Below are positions 13,001-20,993 of a stretch of 64,000 nt of DNA, piece after piece; the first letter of the stretch is position 1; every line of letters begins with the position of its first letter. The DNA lies in contig CM060893.1 of assembly GCA_030762935.1 (NCBI GenBank), positions 14,390,897 through 14,454,896 on the forward strand, written 5' to 3'. A program made the translations under genes and the position numbers. The stretch is from Hymenopus coronatus. Lineage: Eukaryota; Arthropoda; Insecta; Mantodea; Hymenopodidae. Below the pieces are notes generated by a model. That model saw only the letters and a list, made by a program, of their open reading frames with translations, had not been told where the DNA came from and did no database searches.

Positions 13001-14906
13001 GGAAATACATGTTTTTAAAGAATAAAAAAAAGAAAAGAATTTTTTAATAAAATATCATGTGTGTGCGTATGCCCATAGTTACTGTGTACTAAAAGGTTTT
13101 TCAAAATTTTCGTTTTTTTCAAAAATGGCTGTGTTATGATTAAAATGTCATACTTAAAAGAGATTTTCAAGACAAATGAAGCCTATATCTTGAATTTTGT
13201 GGGAATAGCCTCAGAAGTCTTCTGAAGTTTGTTTGACTTTTGCCTAACTGGTAAACCGTTAGAGATAGACAAAATCTTAATTATATAAAATACAGATCTA
13301 GTTAAACCAGACAATTTATGTTAGATTTTTATTTATTTCATTTTTCTAAAGTTAACCATTTCAGAGATATTCCTTGTAATTTGTTAAAATCTTCCAATAT
13401 TTATACTTTTCTCAAATGGAAAATCATCATTCCTTTTTTTAAAGATGAACATAATTTCAACTATATTGCATAGTGACCACCTGTTAAAAGATTTGACTAT
13501 TGGTTTAGCCCAGTGTGTTCCATTATTCCCCTTGTTTCTAAGAGGAAATATATAATAATAAAAACATTTCTGTTAATGCTTATCTTGATTAATATGAAGT
13601 ACATAGAAAAATAGGTAGGGAAAGTGTATGTAACACAGAGTTTTTCACCTGCTTCCAATTCAGCCAATATTATATAAATTTAACAAACATTAGCCAGTTT
13701 GATAGAGTAAATATTTTCTAAAAACAGAGCAATTATTCTTGCTAATTTCTATAATCAAATGTCTTACCAAGGATATATTCTATTTTTAATAACATGCATT
13801 AAATATACAAGGTGTGAACAGAAAATAAGTACCAGTTTGGAAAAAAAGGTGCAAAATATTTATTTTCAGAACAACATTTATTTGTACATGAAAGACTATT
13901 CCTTAGCCTATTTTTTGACATAGTGTTTAGGCATTTGTCATATTGGGGAATACATTTTTGTATGCCCTCTTCAAAGAAAGTTGCCACTAGTGAAGACAGC
14001 CACTGCTGAATACCACGGTTTGCATCATTCATCGGCCACCATTTCTGTCTCCATAGTGATTTGTCAACAACCATCATTGCTTGTTATTTTTCCCTGGTTA
14101 CAAACAAATGAATAACCACTCTTTCATAAATTCAGTATTCTTTTAATAAAGTGTGCTATGTTTCCTCTTGTTTCTTCTTAAATACTTTTCTCCATAAAAT
14201 ATTCCATCTCCTAATACATGTGAGATTTGTGGTGGACAAAGCGGCGCTGGGGAGGGTTTCTCCGGGTTCTCCGGTTTCCCCTGCCATCGCATTCCACTGG
14301 TGCTCCATCTTCATTCAATTGTCATCAGTGTCACCGCCTGCGGTGCCATAAGTAGTTAAAATGGGTGTTAAACACTACCAAAAAAAAATCTCCTAATAAA
14401 TTATGAACATTGAATAATACATTATTAAATGAGCAATAAAATATGATGAATGACATTAATTATTAAAAACTCAATAATAAACCTGGCTGTTAACATACAG
14501 TATTTAGTATGTAATATAACTGCTTCACATCTATAAATATATATAAAAGCTTTTAAATGCTATTATAGTAGTAAGAGAAAAACCAGACCCACACAAATCT
14601 GTGGATGCAATCCTAAGTGCCTAAAATAACCTGACTTTTAGAGCTGCTTTCAGAGTACCTAAACAAATTAACATTCTTTAGTAAAGTTAATTAAAAATTG
14701 TCTTTCTTCAGTATTTTCATAAAAAAATGTATTGCTGTGTGCTATGTTGCAGTGGTGGAAACAACAAGGAACTGCCGAATGAAGTAGTTAAAACAATACA
14801 TTTTCTTGAGAGTTTTGCCGCTCATTCCAGCATTCCTCGCAGAATTGTGACACGACACATTCCAGACCCCATTCTGGACCAGTATCACTCACTCAGTGCT
14901 TCTTGA
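878..14906 (+). CDS. WASHC5: WASH complex subunit 5 (strumpellin), C-terminal exons, 5'-partial
   Basis: Strumpellin is the large scaffold subunit of the WASH complex, which activates Arp2/3 on endosomes and drives cargo sorting and fission. Four exons (878-1061, 4284-4510, 11024-11180, 14753-14906) join in frame into about 239 residues plus stop. The product aligns end to end with the C-terminus of animal strumpellin, with landmarks [49 protein letters not shown] and [18 protein letters not shown]. All junctions are GT-AG and split codons are restored. The upstream part (about 900 residues in the family) lies before the window. No stop or frameshift interrupts the exons, so the gene looks functional. 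It is followed on the same strand by WDR59. Introns are 3.2, 6.5 and 3.6 kb and filled with mobile elements. The identification is by remembered family sequence; the first exon start is less certain than the rest. Confidence 0.95.
1175..1465 (+). pseudogene. Penelope-like element relic (end of GIY-YIG part and 3' tail)
   Basis: With one or two frameshifts the + strand reads a [14 protein letters not shown] segment like that after the GIY-YIG motif of other Penelope-like relics here, then [15 protein letters not shown] and [18 protein letters not shown]. The second half is nearly identical in DNA to 35118-35290. Lies in a WASHC5 intron. Penelope elements are retroelements with a reverse transcriptase and, usually, a GIY-YIG endonuclease. 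Confidence 0.75.
1514..2380 (+). repeat. HR870 repeat, full-length
   Basis: Starts TTTTACTTTCTCTA and ends GTAGAGAAAGTCATGTGAAT...CAGATTTTT, both termini of the family. Includes the TG microsatellite (about 1647-1687) and the conserved AATAGCCTCTGAAGACTAC block. The ORF-like frames in it are broken and not genes. Confidence 0.88.
2381..3328. other. WASHC5 intron with one SINE remnant
   Basis: Mostly unassigned AT-rich intron. At about 2820-2925 a reversed tRNA-like head (GATTTGAACCATGGATC, then GCTACCATGGC) matches the SINE family at 43048-43125 and 47380-47460. Nothing else could be supported. Confidence 0.5.
3331..4230 (-). mobile_element. mariner-family transposon, internally deleted
   Basis: Flanked by TA on both sides (3329-3330, 4231-4232) with near-identical inverted repeats starting CGAGGGCTGATCAACAAAG. 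The transposase reads on the minus strand: an N-terminal helix-turn-helix segment ([20 protein letters not shown] to [10 protein letters not shown]), then [37 protein letters not shown] and [15 protein letters not shown]. The last two hold the second and third acidic residues of a DD34D catalytic triad; the region of the first is deleted. At 900 bp it is about 400 short of an intact mariner and has frameshifts and stops, so it is inactive. Confidence 0.92.
4284..4510 (+). CDS. WASHC5: WASHC5 exon B
   Basis: Begins after TTTCAG; its first base completes the CA split codon to give Q, followed by [20 protein letters not shown]. It ends AAG ATC ATA G before GTAAGA. The frame stays open 5' of 4284 into the intron, but that extension runs into a mariner inverted repeat and has no strumpellin similarity, so it is not coding. 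A mariner relic ends only 51 bases upstream of this acceptor. Confidence 0.95.
4768..5774. mobile_element. 1007-bp non-autonomous TIR transposon with 8-bp target duplication
   Basis: Inverted termini GGTAATGTTGCCGTTTAAG (left) and its complement (right), with weaker similarity further in, are flanked by an identical 8-base direct repeat CAAAATAG at 4760-4767 and 5775-5782. No transposase-like reading frame lies inside; the middle holds an AAT microsatellite (about 5220-5292). An 8-bp duplication is typical of hAT, and also P and Zisupton elements. The terminus is not one I recognise, so the superfamily is left open. Confidence 0.88.
5850..6800 (-). pseudogene. non-LTR retrotransposon (LINE) relic, reverse transcriptase end
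   Basis: On the minus strand: [16 protein letters not shown] (the YxDD polymerase motif) near 6790, then [47 protein letters not shown], and after a frameshift at about 6316 a tail ending [19 protein letters not shown]. This order is the C-terminal half of a CR1/Jockey-type reverse transcriptase. The 3' end closes in a short TACTTA-type tandem at about 5855-5870. 5'-truncated and frameshifted; a dead copy. Confidence 0.85.
6815..8290 (+). pseudogene. second LINE relic, interrupted by a MITE
   Basis: On the + strand, with many stops: [36 protein letters not shown] (the substrate-binding motif of reverse transcriptases), [14 protein letters not shown] (the YADD region), then after an inserted element [19 protein letters not shown] and [18 protein letters not shown]. 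The order follows a LINE reverse transcriptase through its thumb to its C-terminal tail. It meets the minus-strand LINE relic head to head. Confidence 0.82.
7226..7759. mobile_element. pogo/Tigger-type MITE nested in the LINE relic
   Basis: Begins TACAGTAGAAGCCTGGAATA and ends with the complement of TATAGTAGAACCTGAAATAA, so imperfect inverted repeats starting at TA. The termini resemble pogo/Tigger ends. No coding content. It splits the LINE reading, which resumes to the right, so it inserted later. Confidence 0.75.
8320..8520 (+). repeat. tRNA-derived SINE
   Basis: A B-box GGTTGTGGGTTTGAACCCC at about 8358-8376 and a weak A-box before it, followed by a SINE-type body with an internal T run. 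Boundaries are approximate. Confidence 0.6.
9173..10211 (+). mobile_element. mariner transposon relic with foreign 5' half
   Basis: TA-flanked inverted repeats (left GAGGCGCATCCAGAAAGTAA; right complement of CAAGGTGCATCCGAAGGTAA). From about 9650 the + strand reads transposase: [20 protein letters not shown] (first catalytic Asp), [48 protein letters not shown] (third Asp) and [17 protein letters not shown]. The second-Asp region (HDNARPH) is deleted. The stretch 9240-9640 does not look like mariner on either strand. Confidence 0.88.
10214..11023. other. WASHC5 intron end, nothing recognised
   Basis: A few GC-richer words (GGCATTTCT, CTGCCC) recur around 10330 and 10800 but do not form a convincing pair of element ends. 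No coding similarity seen. Confidence 0.45.
11024..11180 (+). CDS. WASHC5: WASHC5 exon C
   Basis: Follows TTTTGTAG and encodes [20 protein letters not shown] and then [20 protein letters not shown], matching the strumpellin segment that in vertebrates reads through a KP-DPVDW motif. It ends with AG before GTAAGA, leaving two bases of a serine codon that exon D completes. Confidence 0.95.
11700..12058 (-). repeat. HR870 repeat, hairpin-end half
   Basis: Reverse copy: from the GAGCCATT...AAAATTTTCGAAAAAGGTT region, through GGGGATTTTTCTCAAAATC and a short CA tract, to the palindromic ACTC/TATGTACATAG end and GTAGAGAAAGT. Truncated at its inner side. Confidence 0.85.
12059..12949. other. WASHC5 intron with AAT microsatellite
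   Basis: Unassigned intron. Contains a perfect AAT tandem at about 12620-12647 followed by AAC units. No other element seen. Confidence 0.5.
12950..13645 (+). repeat. HR870 repeat, diverged
   Basis: Older copy: GTAGAGAAGGTATTGCATTC at the left, GGGAATAGCCTCAGAAGTCT in the middle, GTAGGGAAAGTGTATGTAAC at the right. Several internal deletions; the hairpin arm at the left is partly lost. Confidence 0.75.
13805..14080 (-). pseudogene. mariner 3'-end relic
   Basis: Minus strand reads [20 protein letters not shown] and [12 protein letters not shown], the last transposase segment of mariner elements, and ends in a terminal sequence CAAGGTGTGAACAGAAAATA next to a TA. Truncated at its 5' side. A different copy from those at 3331 and 9173. 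Confidence 0.75.
14217..14390 (+). repeat. SINE (family C), 5'-truncated
   Basis: About 80% similar to 50085-50257: GAGATTTGTGGTGGACAAAG, CCTGCCATCGCATTCCACTG, CGCCTGCGGTGCCAT, with an A-rich tail. The tRNA-like head is missing. Confidence 0.75.
14753..14906 (+). CDS. WASHC5: WASHC5 exon D (last coding exon)
   Basis: Acceptor TGTTGCAG; T completes AGT. Encodes [20 protein letters not shown] and [20 protein letters not shown], the terminal strumpellin block, and stops at TGA 14904-14906. The end lies at the same place as in animal orthologues. Confidence 0.95.
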
Positions 14907-15030
14907 ATGTTGCCGAGGCCTCCCAACTTCTGCAAAATGATGTGAGAACACTGGTGCCATAGCAGTGGACAGAAACTGTATATAATTATGTTGATTTATC
15001 AAATAAAGATTGGCCTAACATTGTCAGCAA
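14907..15030 (+). other. WASHC5: WASHC5 3' UTR
   Basis: Non-coding sequence directly after the stop codon, AT-rich toward its end, closing with an AATAAA signal at 15002 and a T/G-containing stretch after it. The end point is inferred, not observed. Confidence 0.55.
15002..15007 (+). terminator. WASHC5: polyadenylation signal AATAAA for WASHC5
   Basis: A perfect AATAAA hexamer 96 bases after the WASHC5 stop codon and on the same strand. No competing gene lies nearby. Cleavage would be expected 10-30 bases downstream. Confidence 0.65.
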
Positions 15031-15352
15031 ATTGAAGGTATATCCTCAGTTGGTAGTTTGTAGCTGATATCAGAAGTCCTGAAGTGTATCCAACTGCATG
15101 ATGAGTAGAGCTACTCCAGTCTTGGGAATAACTTTTGTCTGCGCCAAGAAATAGCAACATGAGATATTCATTCTTGCTATTTATTCATTTTTATGTCTTG
15201 AAAATAGTATTGCATGCTCTCTGTGCTACTCTGAATACTGTCAACCATTCCTCCTTTTTTTTTTTTTTTCTTTCCAGGTACCACAATGTGGTTTGCATGA
15301 GTTTCTCCACCCTCTATCATTTACTTTTACTTTCTCTACTTATAGAACTATA

Positions 15353-15680
15353 TAACAGTCCCGTGCAAATTAATCGGAACAGACAGTAACACAACATTTT
15401 TAATGCTTTCATGAATTTAATCATAAATTGCTTCCAATATATTATATTTCTCAACACTTACATGTTCTTTCTTTATTATAAGTTCCATTACACAATTAAG
15501 CATTGACTCCATAAGATGGTGTCGTACATTTTGGAGATCATCTTCATGAAACCACGCTTTTAAAGCTTATATCAAATGTTCTTTTTGGAACAGTCAAATT
15601 CTGCAAGTTTCTTTTGCAAATAGCCTACAAATTTTCAATGGTTAATGTCAGGCAAATTCCTTTGCCGTAAAGTAATTGTG
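15353..15680 (-). pseudogene. Tc1-like transposon end relic
   Basis: Begins after a TA with ACAGTCCCGTGCAAATTAAT, like Tc1-family termini. The minus strand reads, with stops, a stretch like NLPDINH-KFVGYLQKKLAEF, resembling the Tc1 PDLNPIE-x-W segment followed by a basic region. The other terminus was not found; an HR870 copy lies to the right. Confidence 0.5.
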
Positions 15681-15829
15681 GTTACCTTTTAATATTTATC
15701 TTAAGGATCCTTTGAGGTGTCTTGGAATTGTGGATGGTTCTCCACAAAATCATCAGTTAAACAGTTCATATTGTACTAATATCCCCCTGGATTCAGCATT
15801 CCGGTTAGGAAGCAACTCTGGTGGGTGGA

Positions 15830-16390
15830 AAAAAAAATCTGATGTGTTCCATTCATATGACTTTCTCTAGCTGTTCCACAAACAAACTTTCCTTACAAAA
15901 GATTATTCTTTTGTCTATGCCATGCTAATTGAGATAAACATTAGCAGAAATGGTCTTACTACTTGTTTCTTTGTAAGTAGAAGGGAAATTAGAGAATAGC
16001 TAGACTAAAGCGAGTCAAATCTCTTAAAGGCTATGTCTCTGTGAAACAGTTGAAATTCGGTTCTCTTTTGCTTTGAAAAGAGATGTAAAACAAAAGAGAT
16101 AACGTGAAAGTTGACTTCCCGCTTGAGAAAAGTTTTAAGCAGTTTAAAACTGAAACCAATAACAAGAAATATCTCATAAACATTAACTCTACAAAAACAA
16201 AATACATATACAACAGTGTGTGTTTTAATGAGATCTACAATTTTTGTGTAATATGTTTTTGTCTATGTCTTACGGTGTATAAGATATACAAAAGAATGAA
16301 GAGGTCTTCAGAGGTTATTCACATAAAGTTCAAGGTACAGATTTCATTTGTCATTCAACTATATTAAATAGTTCTAACAATTTTAATCAG
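15830..16390 (-). repeat. HR870 repeat, non-hairpin half
   Basis: Starts AAAAAATCTGATGTGTTCCA, then GACTTTCTCTAG, AAACATTAGCAGAAATGGTC, TTACGGTGTATAAG and GTCTTCAGAGGTTATTC, matching the family in reverse. Lacks the hairpin half. Confidence 0.82.
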
Positions 16391-16649
16391 GAATGTTTTT
16401 AATCATAATCAGACTACCTTTTAATGACTGGGAAAAAAGAAAACCACAAGTAAACCTAAAAACTCGACAAAGTTTCCTTAATAAAGTCAAAGAAGTCAAG
16501 CATAGATTAAAACTGCCTTACTCAAAAGAAAACATACAAACAAATATTAAGCTCAGAACTTGCAAATATGCATAGAAGCTTGTGACAGTGGTGTGATTAT
16601 TTTTACTTACTGGGGATCGGTTTCGGGTAACAGTTGTTCCCATTTTCAA

Positions 16650-17090
16650 CCCTTTATTCTGACTAAATCTCTCTTCGTTGGCGTTAACAATGGGGGTGGT
16701 GGCGTATTAATTTGGAGGCATCTGTTGCTGGATCTATGAACTTCCAGAGGTTGCTGTATGGTGGCAAATCAAAATTCATGATATGGCTCTTTTTCTTCGT
16801 GATGTAGATCTTCTCTCAGACATCTAATTCTGTGGGTTTATAAGCTGGTTTTAATATTTTTATATTCGGTGTGATTTCGTGTCCTGATGTCCAAAAATGA
16901 TGGGCAACTGCTGATTTTTCTATTTGTTTGTATTTTAGGTTTCTCATGTGTTCCTTTAATCTGGTCTCCAAACTACTCTTTGTCCTTCCAATATACACCA
17001 GATTACAATCTGAGCATTTAATTTCATAAATTCCCGGTTTTTTGTCTGCAGGGATAGGATCTTTTAAATTTCTGCACAGCAGAACTACAG
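16650..17090 (-). pseudogene. Penelope-like element relic with GIY-YIG endonuclease
   Basis: The minus strand reads NLKDPIPADKKPGIYEIKCS, DCNLVYIGRTKSSLETRLKE, HMRNLKYKQIEKSAVAHHFW, TSGHEITPNIKILKPAYKPT and ELDV, then a stop where relatives have W, and EKIYITKKK. GIYEIKC-x5-VYIGRTK is the GIY-YIG nuclease signature fused to the reverse transcriptase in Penelope-like elements; R and H residues follow at the expected distances. The reverse transcriptase part is missing, so the copy is a 5'-truncated relic. Confidence 0.88.
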
Positions 17091-17214
17091 AACAACTACA
17101 CCATTCAGAAACTGTAAGTTTTTGTGAAAATGACCGATGTAAGTGTTACTGAAGCTTGTGGTTCTTGTGATTGTGCAGCAGAACATGTGTTAAAGACCAG
17201 ACTTTGGAATTTTG

Positions 17215-19535
17215 TATTTTCTGAAAAACTTAAAATAAAAAACAATGGCAGGCCCACTCCGAATTACCAGGTCTGATTGCAAAATGTTGAGACAGAAAAT
17301 GTGAGTATAACAGACATTCCTCATTAGAAATTATTCTAGGTACAAATGATTAACTAATTGCCCTAAATATAAAGAAACTCTATTGTTGGCCATGTCTTCT
17401 TTTTAGTAACGACAAAAGCCATACCATATGGTCTACAAAAGGATTCGACAATATAGTTTTTCCAACTAGTTCATTAAGTAAACATGACAAAACAAAAAAT
17501 CACATATTTTGTGCATTCACTCTTTGTAATTTTGGCAATACGCGAATAGTCCTGCAGCTAAATGCTCAGAAATCATTACAAATTTCAAAGCATTATGAAA
17601 TCGTAAAAAAAACAGAGAAATATTGAATAGACCCATTGATGTTGTTTGTCACTTAGGAAAGTAGGTATTAGCTTATAGAGGACACGATGAGTCAGAAAGT
17701 TCCTTTAATAGAGGTTATTACAAAGAAACATTGGATTTACTCAATACATATGATCAACTTTTAAATAATCATTTAAAAACGCTACAGTTTTCCAGGGCAC
17801 TTAACAAAAGAACTTGTACCTGCTAATTTTGTGGTTATTCTTCTAGACGAGTGTTCAGACATAGTGAACAAATCCCAACTCTCTACCATTTTACGCTATG
17901 TGGACAAATTGGGTGAAGCTCAGGAAAGGTTTGTGGGCTTAACAGACGTCAGTGCAGACAGATCTGTTGAGGAACTTTACAACCATGTACTTACACAGTT
18001 AAAGATTTTAATATTTGTAAGAAACTTGTTGCTCAGACATGTGATGGTGCGGCTGTAATGTCTAGTCAATTAGGTGAAGTGCAATCTAAAGTAAAAGTGG
18101 CACTATTCGTTCATTGCTACTGTCATATTCTGAATTTGGTTTTGCAACAGGCAGCGATGTGTATTGATAAGTGCGGAATTTTTTTTCAAACTCTATCAGG
18201 ACTCTAATTTCTTTTCTCATTCCACTAAAAGAACGGAAACTTTACGTGCTTTTATGAATAAAATGTTACCAAAATGTTACCAAAAGCAGCTCCAACACAT
18301 TGGAACTTTTTTTTTTTTTTTTAAACAGTAACGGAGTCTGATCAGGATTCCGGTACTGTATCCCTATTTACATTTCCCCCCGTAGGTTTTACTGATTACT
18401 GGTTTACTGGTTTTACTGTTTCTTTTACAAACATATACATATTGCACAAACATATAACACCCATGCCCAAGGCGGGACTCGAACCCACGATCCCCTGCCC
18501 ATGAAGCACCAAAGCGAGACGCTTTAGCGAGCGTGGCCATGGGGACCGGCAAATTACTTCAATTCATGCCTTGTCAACAGTGTACAAAAGCAACAAGATA
18601 ATCTGATTTTATTCTTTGAATTCGTAACAAAGCCAGAAAACAATGTTGATTGGAAACCTAATACATTGGTTAAAGCGCAAGGTTTTCTTTATTTTTTGAC
18701 AAGGTTGGATACTGTCTTCCTCCTCAAAACATTTTTAGCAATATTTGCTCATACCGATATTCTCTTCAACATATTACAAGACAAGTCTACGGATTTACAT
18801 GTTGTCATTCAAAAGTAATCCAAACTAAAAACACTTTAGAAGAGCTAAGAAGAGAAGGGTTCCAAAATATTTGGTGAAGCATTTCTACTGAAGTGATACA
18901 TGAACACGCACAAAAAAAAAAAAAAGGAAGAACAATGAACTAAGTGAAGTTACTGAAATTATGTTCAGGAGGATATTCAATGAAATTTTAGATAATGTGC
19001 TCTATCAAATACAAAATAGATTTTCCAACTACGAAAGTTTTCATTTCTTTGCTCTCCTTGATTCCTCAAAATTCAAGAATTACAAAACGTCTTTTCCTGA
19101 TCACCATTGCTCAAAACTGTTAAGACACCTATAACTCAAACTTTGATTTGGTACCTTTGAAAAATTAACTTAGTGTTGTGTAATCTTCTGGAAAGATACA
19201 TTTTGAAGGAAAGTCAGTAGGTGAAATAGTGAAAATAATGAAAAAAAGAGATCTGGTATGGGCTATGCCTGAAGTTTACAAATTAGATTGTCTGATTCTA
19301 AACTGTACCAGCAACTACAGCTTCTGTTGAACGGTCATTTTCCACTTTATATCGAGTGAAATCTCACTGTAGGTCTACAATGGGCCAAGAAAGATTATCC
19401 TCTCTGTCAATGATGTCCATAGAAAAACAGTTACTTTGTACGCTTCTGAAGGATGTTCATGAAAATTTCAGGCAAGCTGTTATGGACCTATTTCTGAAGA
19501 AATCCAGTCGGTTGGAGCTAGCATTCCAGTAAATT
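17215..19535 (+). pseudogene. hAT transposase relic (TTF zinc finger type), split by a SINE
   Basis: On the + strand, with stops and frameshifts: a TTF-type finger region (YCWPCLLFS, WSTKGFDNIVF), HDESSE-like and RGYYKETLDLL segments, then LLDECSDIVNKSQLSTILRY, DGAAVMSSQLGEVQSKVK and HCYCHILNLVLQQA of the catalytic core, PKAAPTHWNF, and after a SINE NSCLVNSVQKQQDNLILFFE, ending in PATTASVERSFSTLYRVKSH (the hAT dimerisation domain). This is the order of the ZMYM/ZNF862-like branch of hAT transposases. It is a dead copy in the WASHC5-WDR59 spacer, not a domesticated gene. Confidence 0.88.
18310..18556 (-). repeat. tRNA-derived SINE inserted in the hAT relic
   Basis: Read in reverse: head GCCGGTCCCCATGGCCACGC with an A-box-like start, B-box GGGTTCGAGTCCC, a GC-rich body and a 15-base A tail (the T run at 18310-18324). 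It splits the transposase between WNF and NS, and the flanks AACTT/TACTT may be a short duplication. The intact B-box suggests a fairly recent insertion. Confidence 0.85.
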
Positions 19536-19573
19536 GGCAAGTACTACTACTAAAATAAACAATAATTTACATA

Positions 19574-19788
19574 TACAGGTGTCCCTCGCATTACGCAAGT
19601 AATTGGTTCTCATGAATTGTCATGTAACACAAAAAATCGAAGCTATTTCAAGGTAAACATGAGAAAAAATAGTTTCAAACAGATGTTTCTATTTATGTCA
19701 TTTTTACAGTGCTAAAATCAGCATTTTTTTTAAAATCGCTTTAAGCGAAAACGCGTAAAATGAGATCGCATATAACGAGGGATGACTA
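19574..19788. mobile_element. Tigger-type MITE
   Basis: Left end TACAGGTGTCCCTCGCATTA and right end complementing TAGTCATCCCTCGTTATATG, with TA at each border. The CCCTCG-containing terminus is typical of Tigger/pogo elements. About 215 bp with no coding content. Confidence 0.8.
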
Positions 19789-19939
19789 TATTTTATAAAC
19801 TAAGAAAAACGATTATAAAAGGAGCGGTGTACCTAAGTACTTGGTATCTGGGTAAGTCGCCATTAAGGTAGTTCTTTGAAGGGAGATTAATGCTGTTTGG
19901 TTGAAACGGGTAAAAAACATATAATCAGTTGGAAAATTC

Positions 19940-20045
19940 AATGGCATACGGGCATGTTGTTACAGTTGCTCGTTGGTTTGAGCAACCGCACGGAGAGCGT
20001 GAGAACCAAGTTCAAATCCCGGCTGTGGCACTGAATTTTTCAACT
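19940..20045 (+). repeat. tRNA-like SINE head (family B)
   Basis: Contains GTTTGAGCAACCGCACGGAG and the B-box AAGTTCAAATCCCGG, with flanks AATTCAATGGCATACGGGCA and CACTGAATTTTT shared with the SINE at 43020-43125. Confidence 0.65.
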
Positions 20046-20049
20046 GATT

Positions 20050-20779
20050 TCTTAAATCGTGGCAAAACACTATCTAAAGCAGGTTAACTTCGCAATACAT
20101 TTGAATAATATAATTCACGAACATAATATGGAACTAATCTAATTACGACGTAGGAATCTGAATCTTCTTTTCTCTCTCTCTCTAGTTAGAGACTTTTACG
20201 TTTAAATCGGCCGCCAGTTTTGTGTCGCCAACTAGATTTTGAATAATACCGGTAATAGTTGTGTTTACTAATGTGCAGAAAAAAGTTAGGTTTTTCACAT
20301 ACATACGCTTAGAGCATAGATTATTTTCCAATGTCTCTTTAGTACGCAAATACATCGGTATGAGAAGCTTGATATCCCTCTGATTCACTTTGCTCATAAT
20401 TATAAAGCGAATAATGATTTTAATTTCAAGCATCTTTAAAGAAGCAGCAGCACTACAGCCAATATACGACAGTAACTAAAACTTATAGATTGCCAGTTAG
20501 GAGTCATCATTTTGAATTTATCGTACTTTTTTCTTTTCCAAATGAACTTTCAGCCTAATAAAGCTGCAGAATAGCGAAATATCGTCTAATATAGCAACTG
20601 ATTCTATGCACTGAGAATTGATTGTATGGAAATATTTATTTATAAGGTTATAAGTCAAGGAAAAGCTAAATTTAACTCAGAAAGACGCTATATTGGTAGT
20701 ATGTGAAATCGTGCAGCTCCGTATATGATCGTATACCTATTGTTTGCTATGCATGTTTTGTTTGGAAAATGGCACGGAT
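20050..20779. other. intergenic sequence before WDR59
   Basis: No exon or element recognised; a short CT tandem at about 20171-20184. May include distal WDR59 promoter sequence. Confidence 0.4.
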
Positions 20780-20939
20780 GACATGGAAGTCATAGCTGTC
20801 ATTGGTTTTGGTTAGGCGAGTTGAATATTTGAGAATGTTGTATAAACGCACAATGAACGAACGCTAATTTGCCATTGGAACTGAAAACTCAAATGAAGAC
20901 TAAAACAACTTAAAAGTACTTTTTTATCCAAAGAATAAG
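20780..20939 (+). promoter_or_regulatory. WDR59: putative WDR59 promoter and 5' UTR
   Basis: Just upstream of the WDR59 start there is a TATAAA at 20841-20846, about 100 bases before the ATG, and inverted CCAAT-like ATTGG words at about 20799 and 20873. The sequence is freer of repeats than its surroundings. The transcription start is not visible, so this is position-based inference. Confidence 0.35.
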
Positions 20940-20993
20940 ATGGCCACACGGTGGAGTAGCGAATTTGTCGTTGCCGAACATCGAGACTTGCAG
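20940..20993 (+). CDS. WDR59: WDR59 exon 1 (start codon)
   Basis: ATG at 20940 in an AAG-ATG-G context; encodes MATRWSSEFVVAEHRDLQ, close to the vertebrate start MAARWSSENVVVEFRD. Donor CAG|GTGAGT, phase 0. The frame is open upstream for several codons, but family similarity begins exactly at this methionine. Confidence 0.94.

Noticed and set aside
16393..16575. 60-codon lysine-rich frame as a gene
   Set aside because: No similarity, no splice or promoter context; lies between an HR870 fragment and a Penelope relic.
18470..18556. Possible tRNA genes (also 37325-37400, 43045-43125, 50008-50075)
   Set aside because: They have A and B boxes but no closed acceptor stem, and they recur with attached SINE bodies and A-rich tails.
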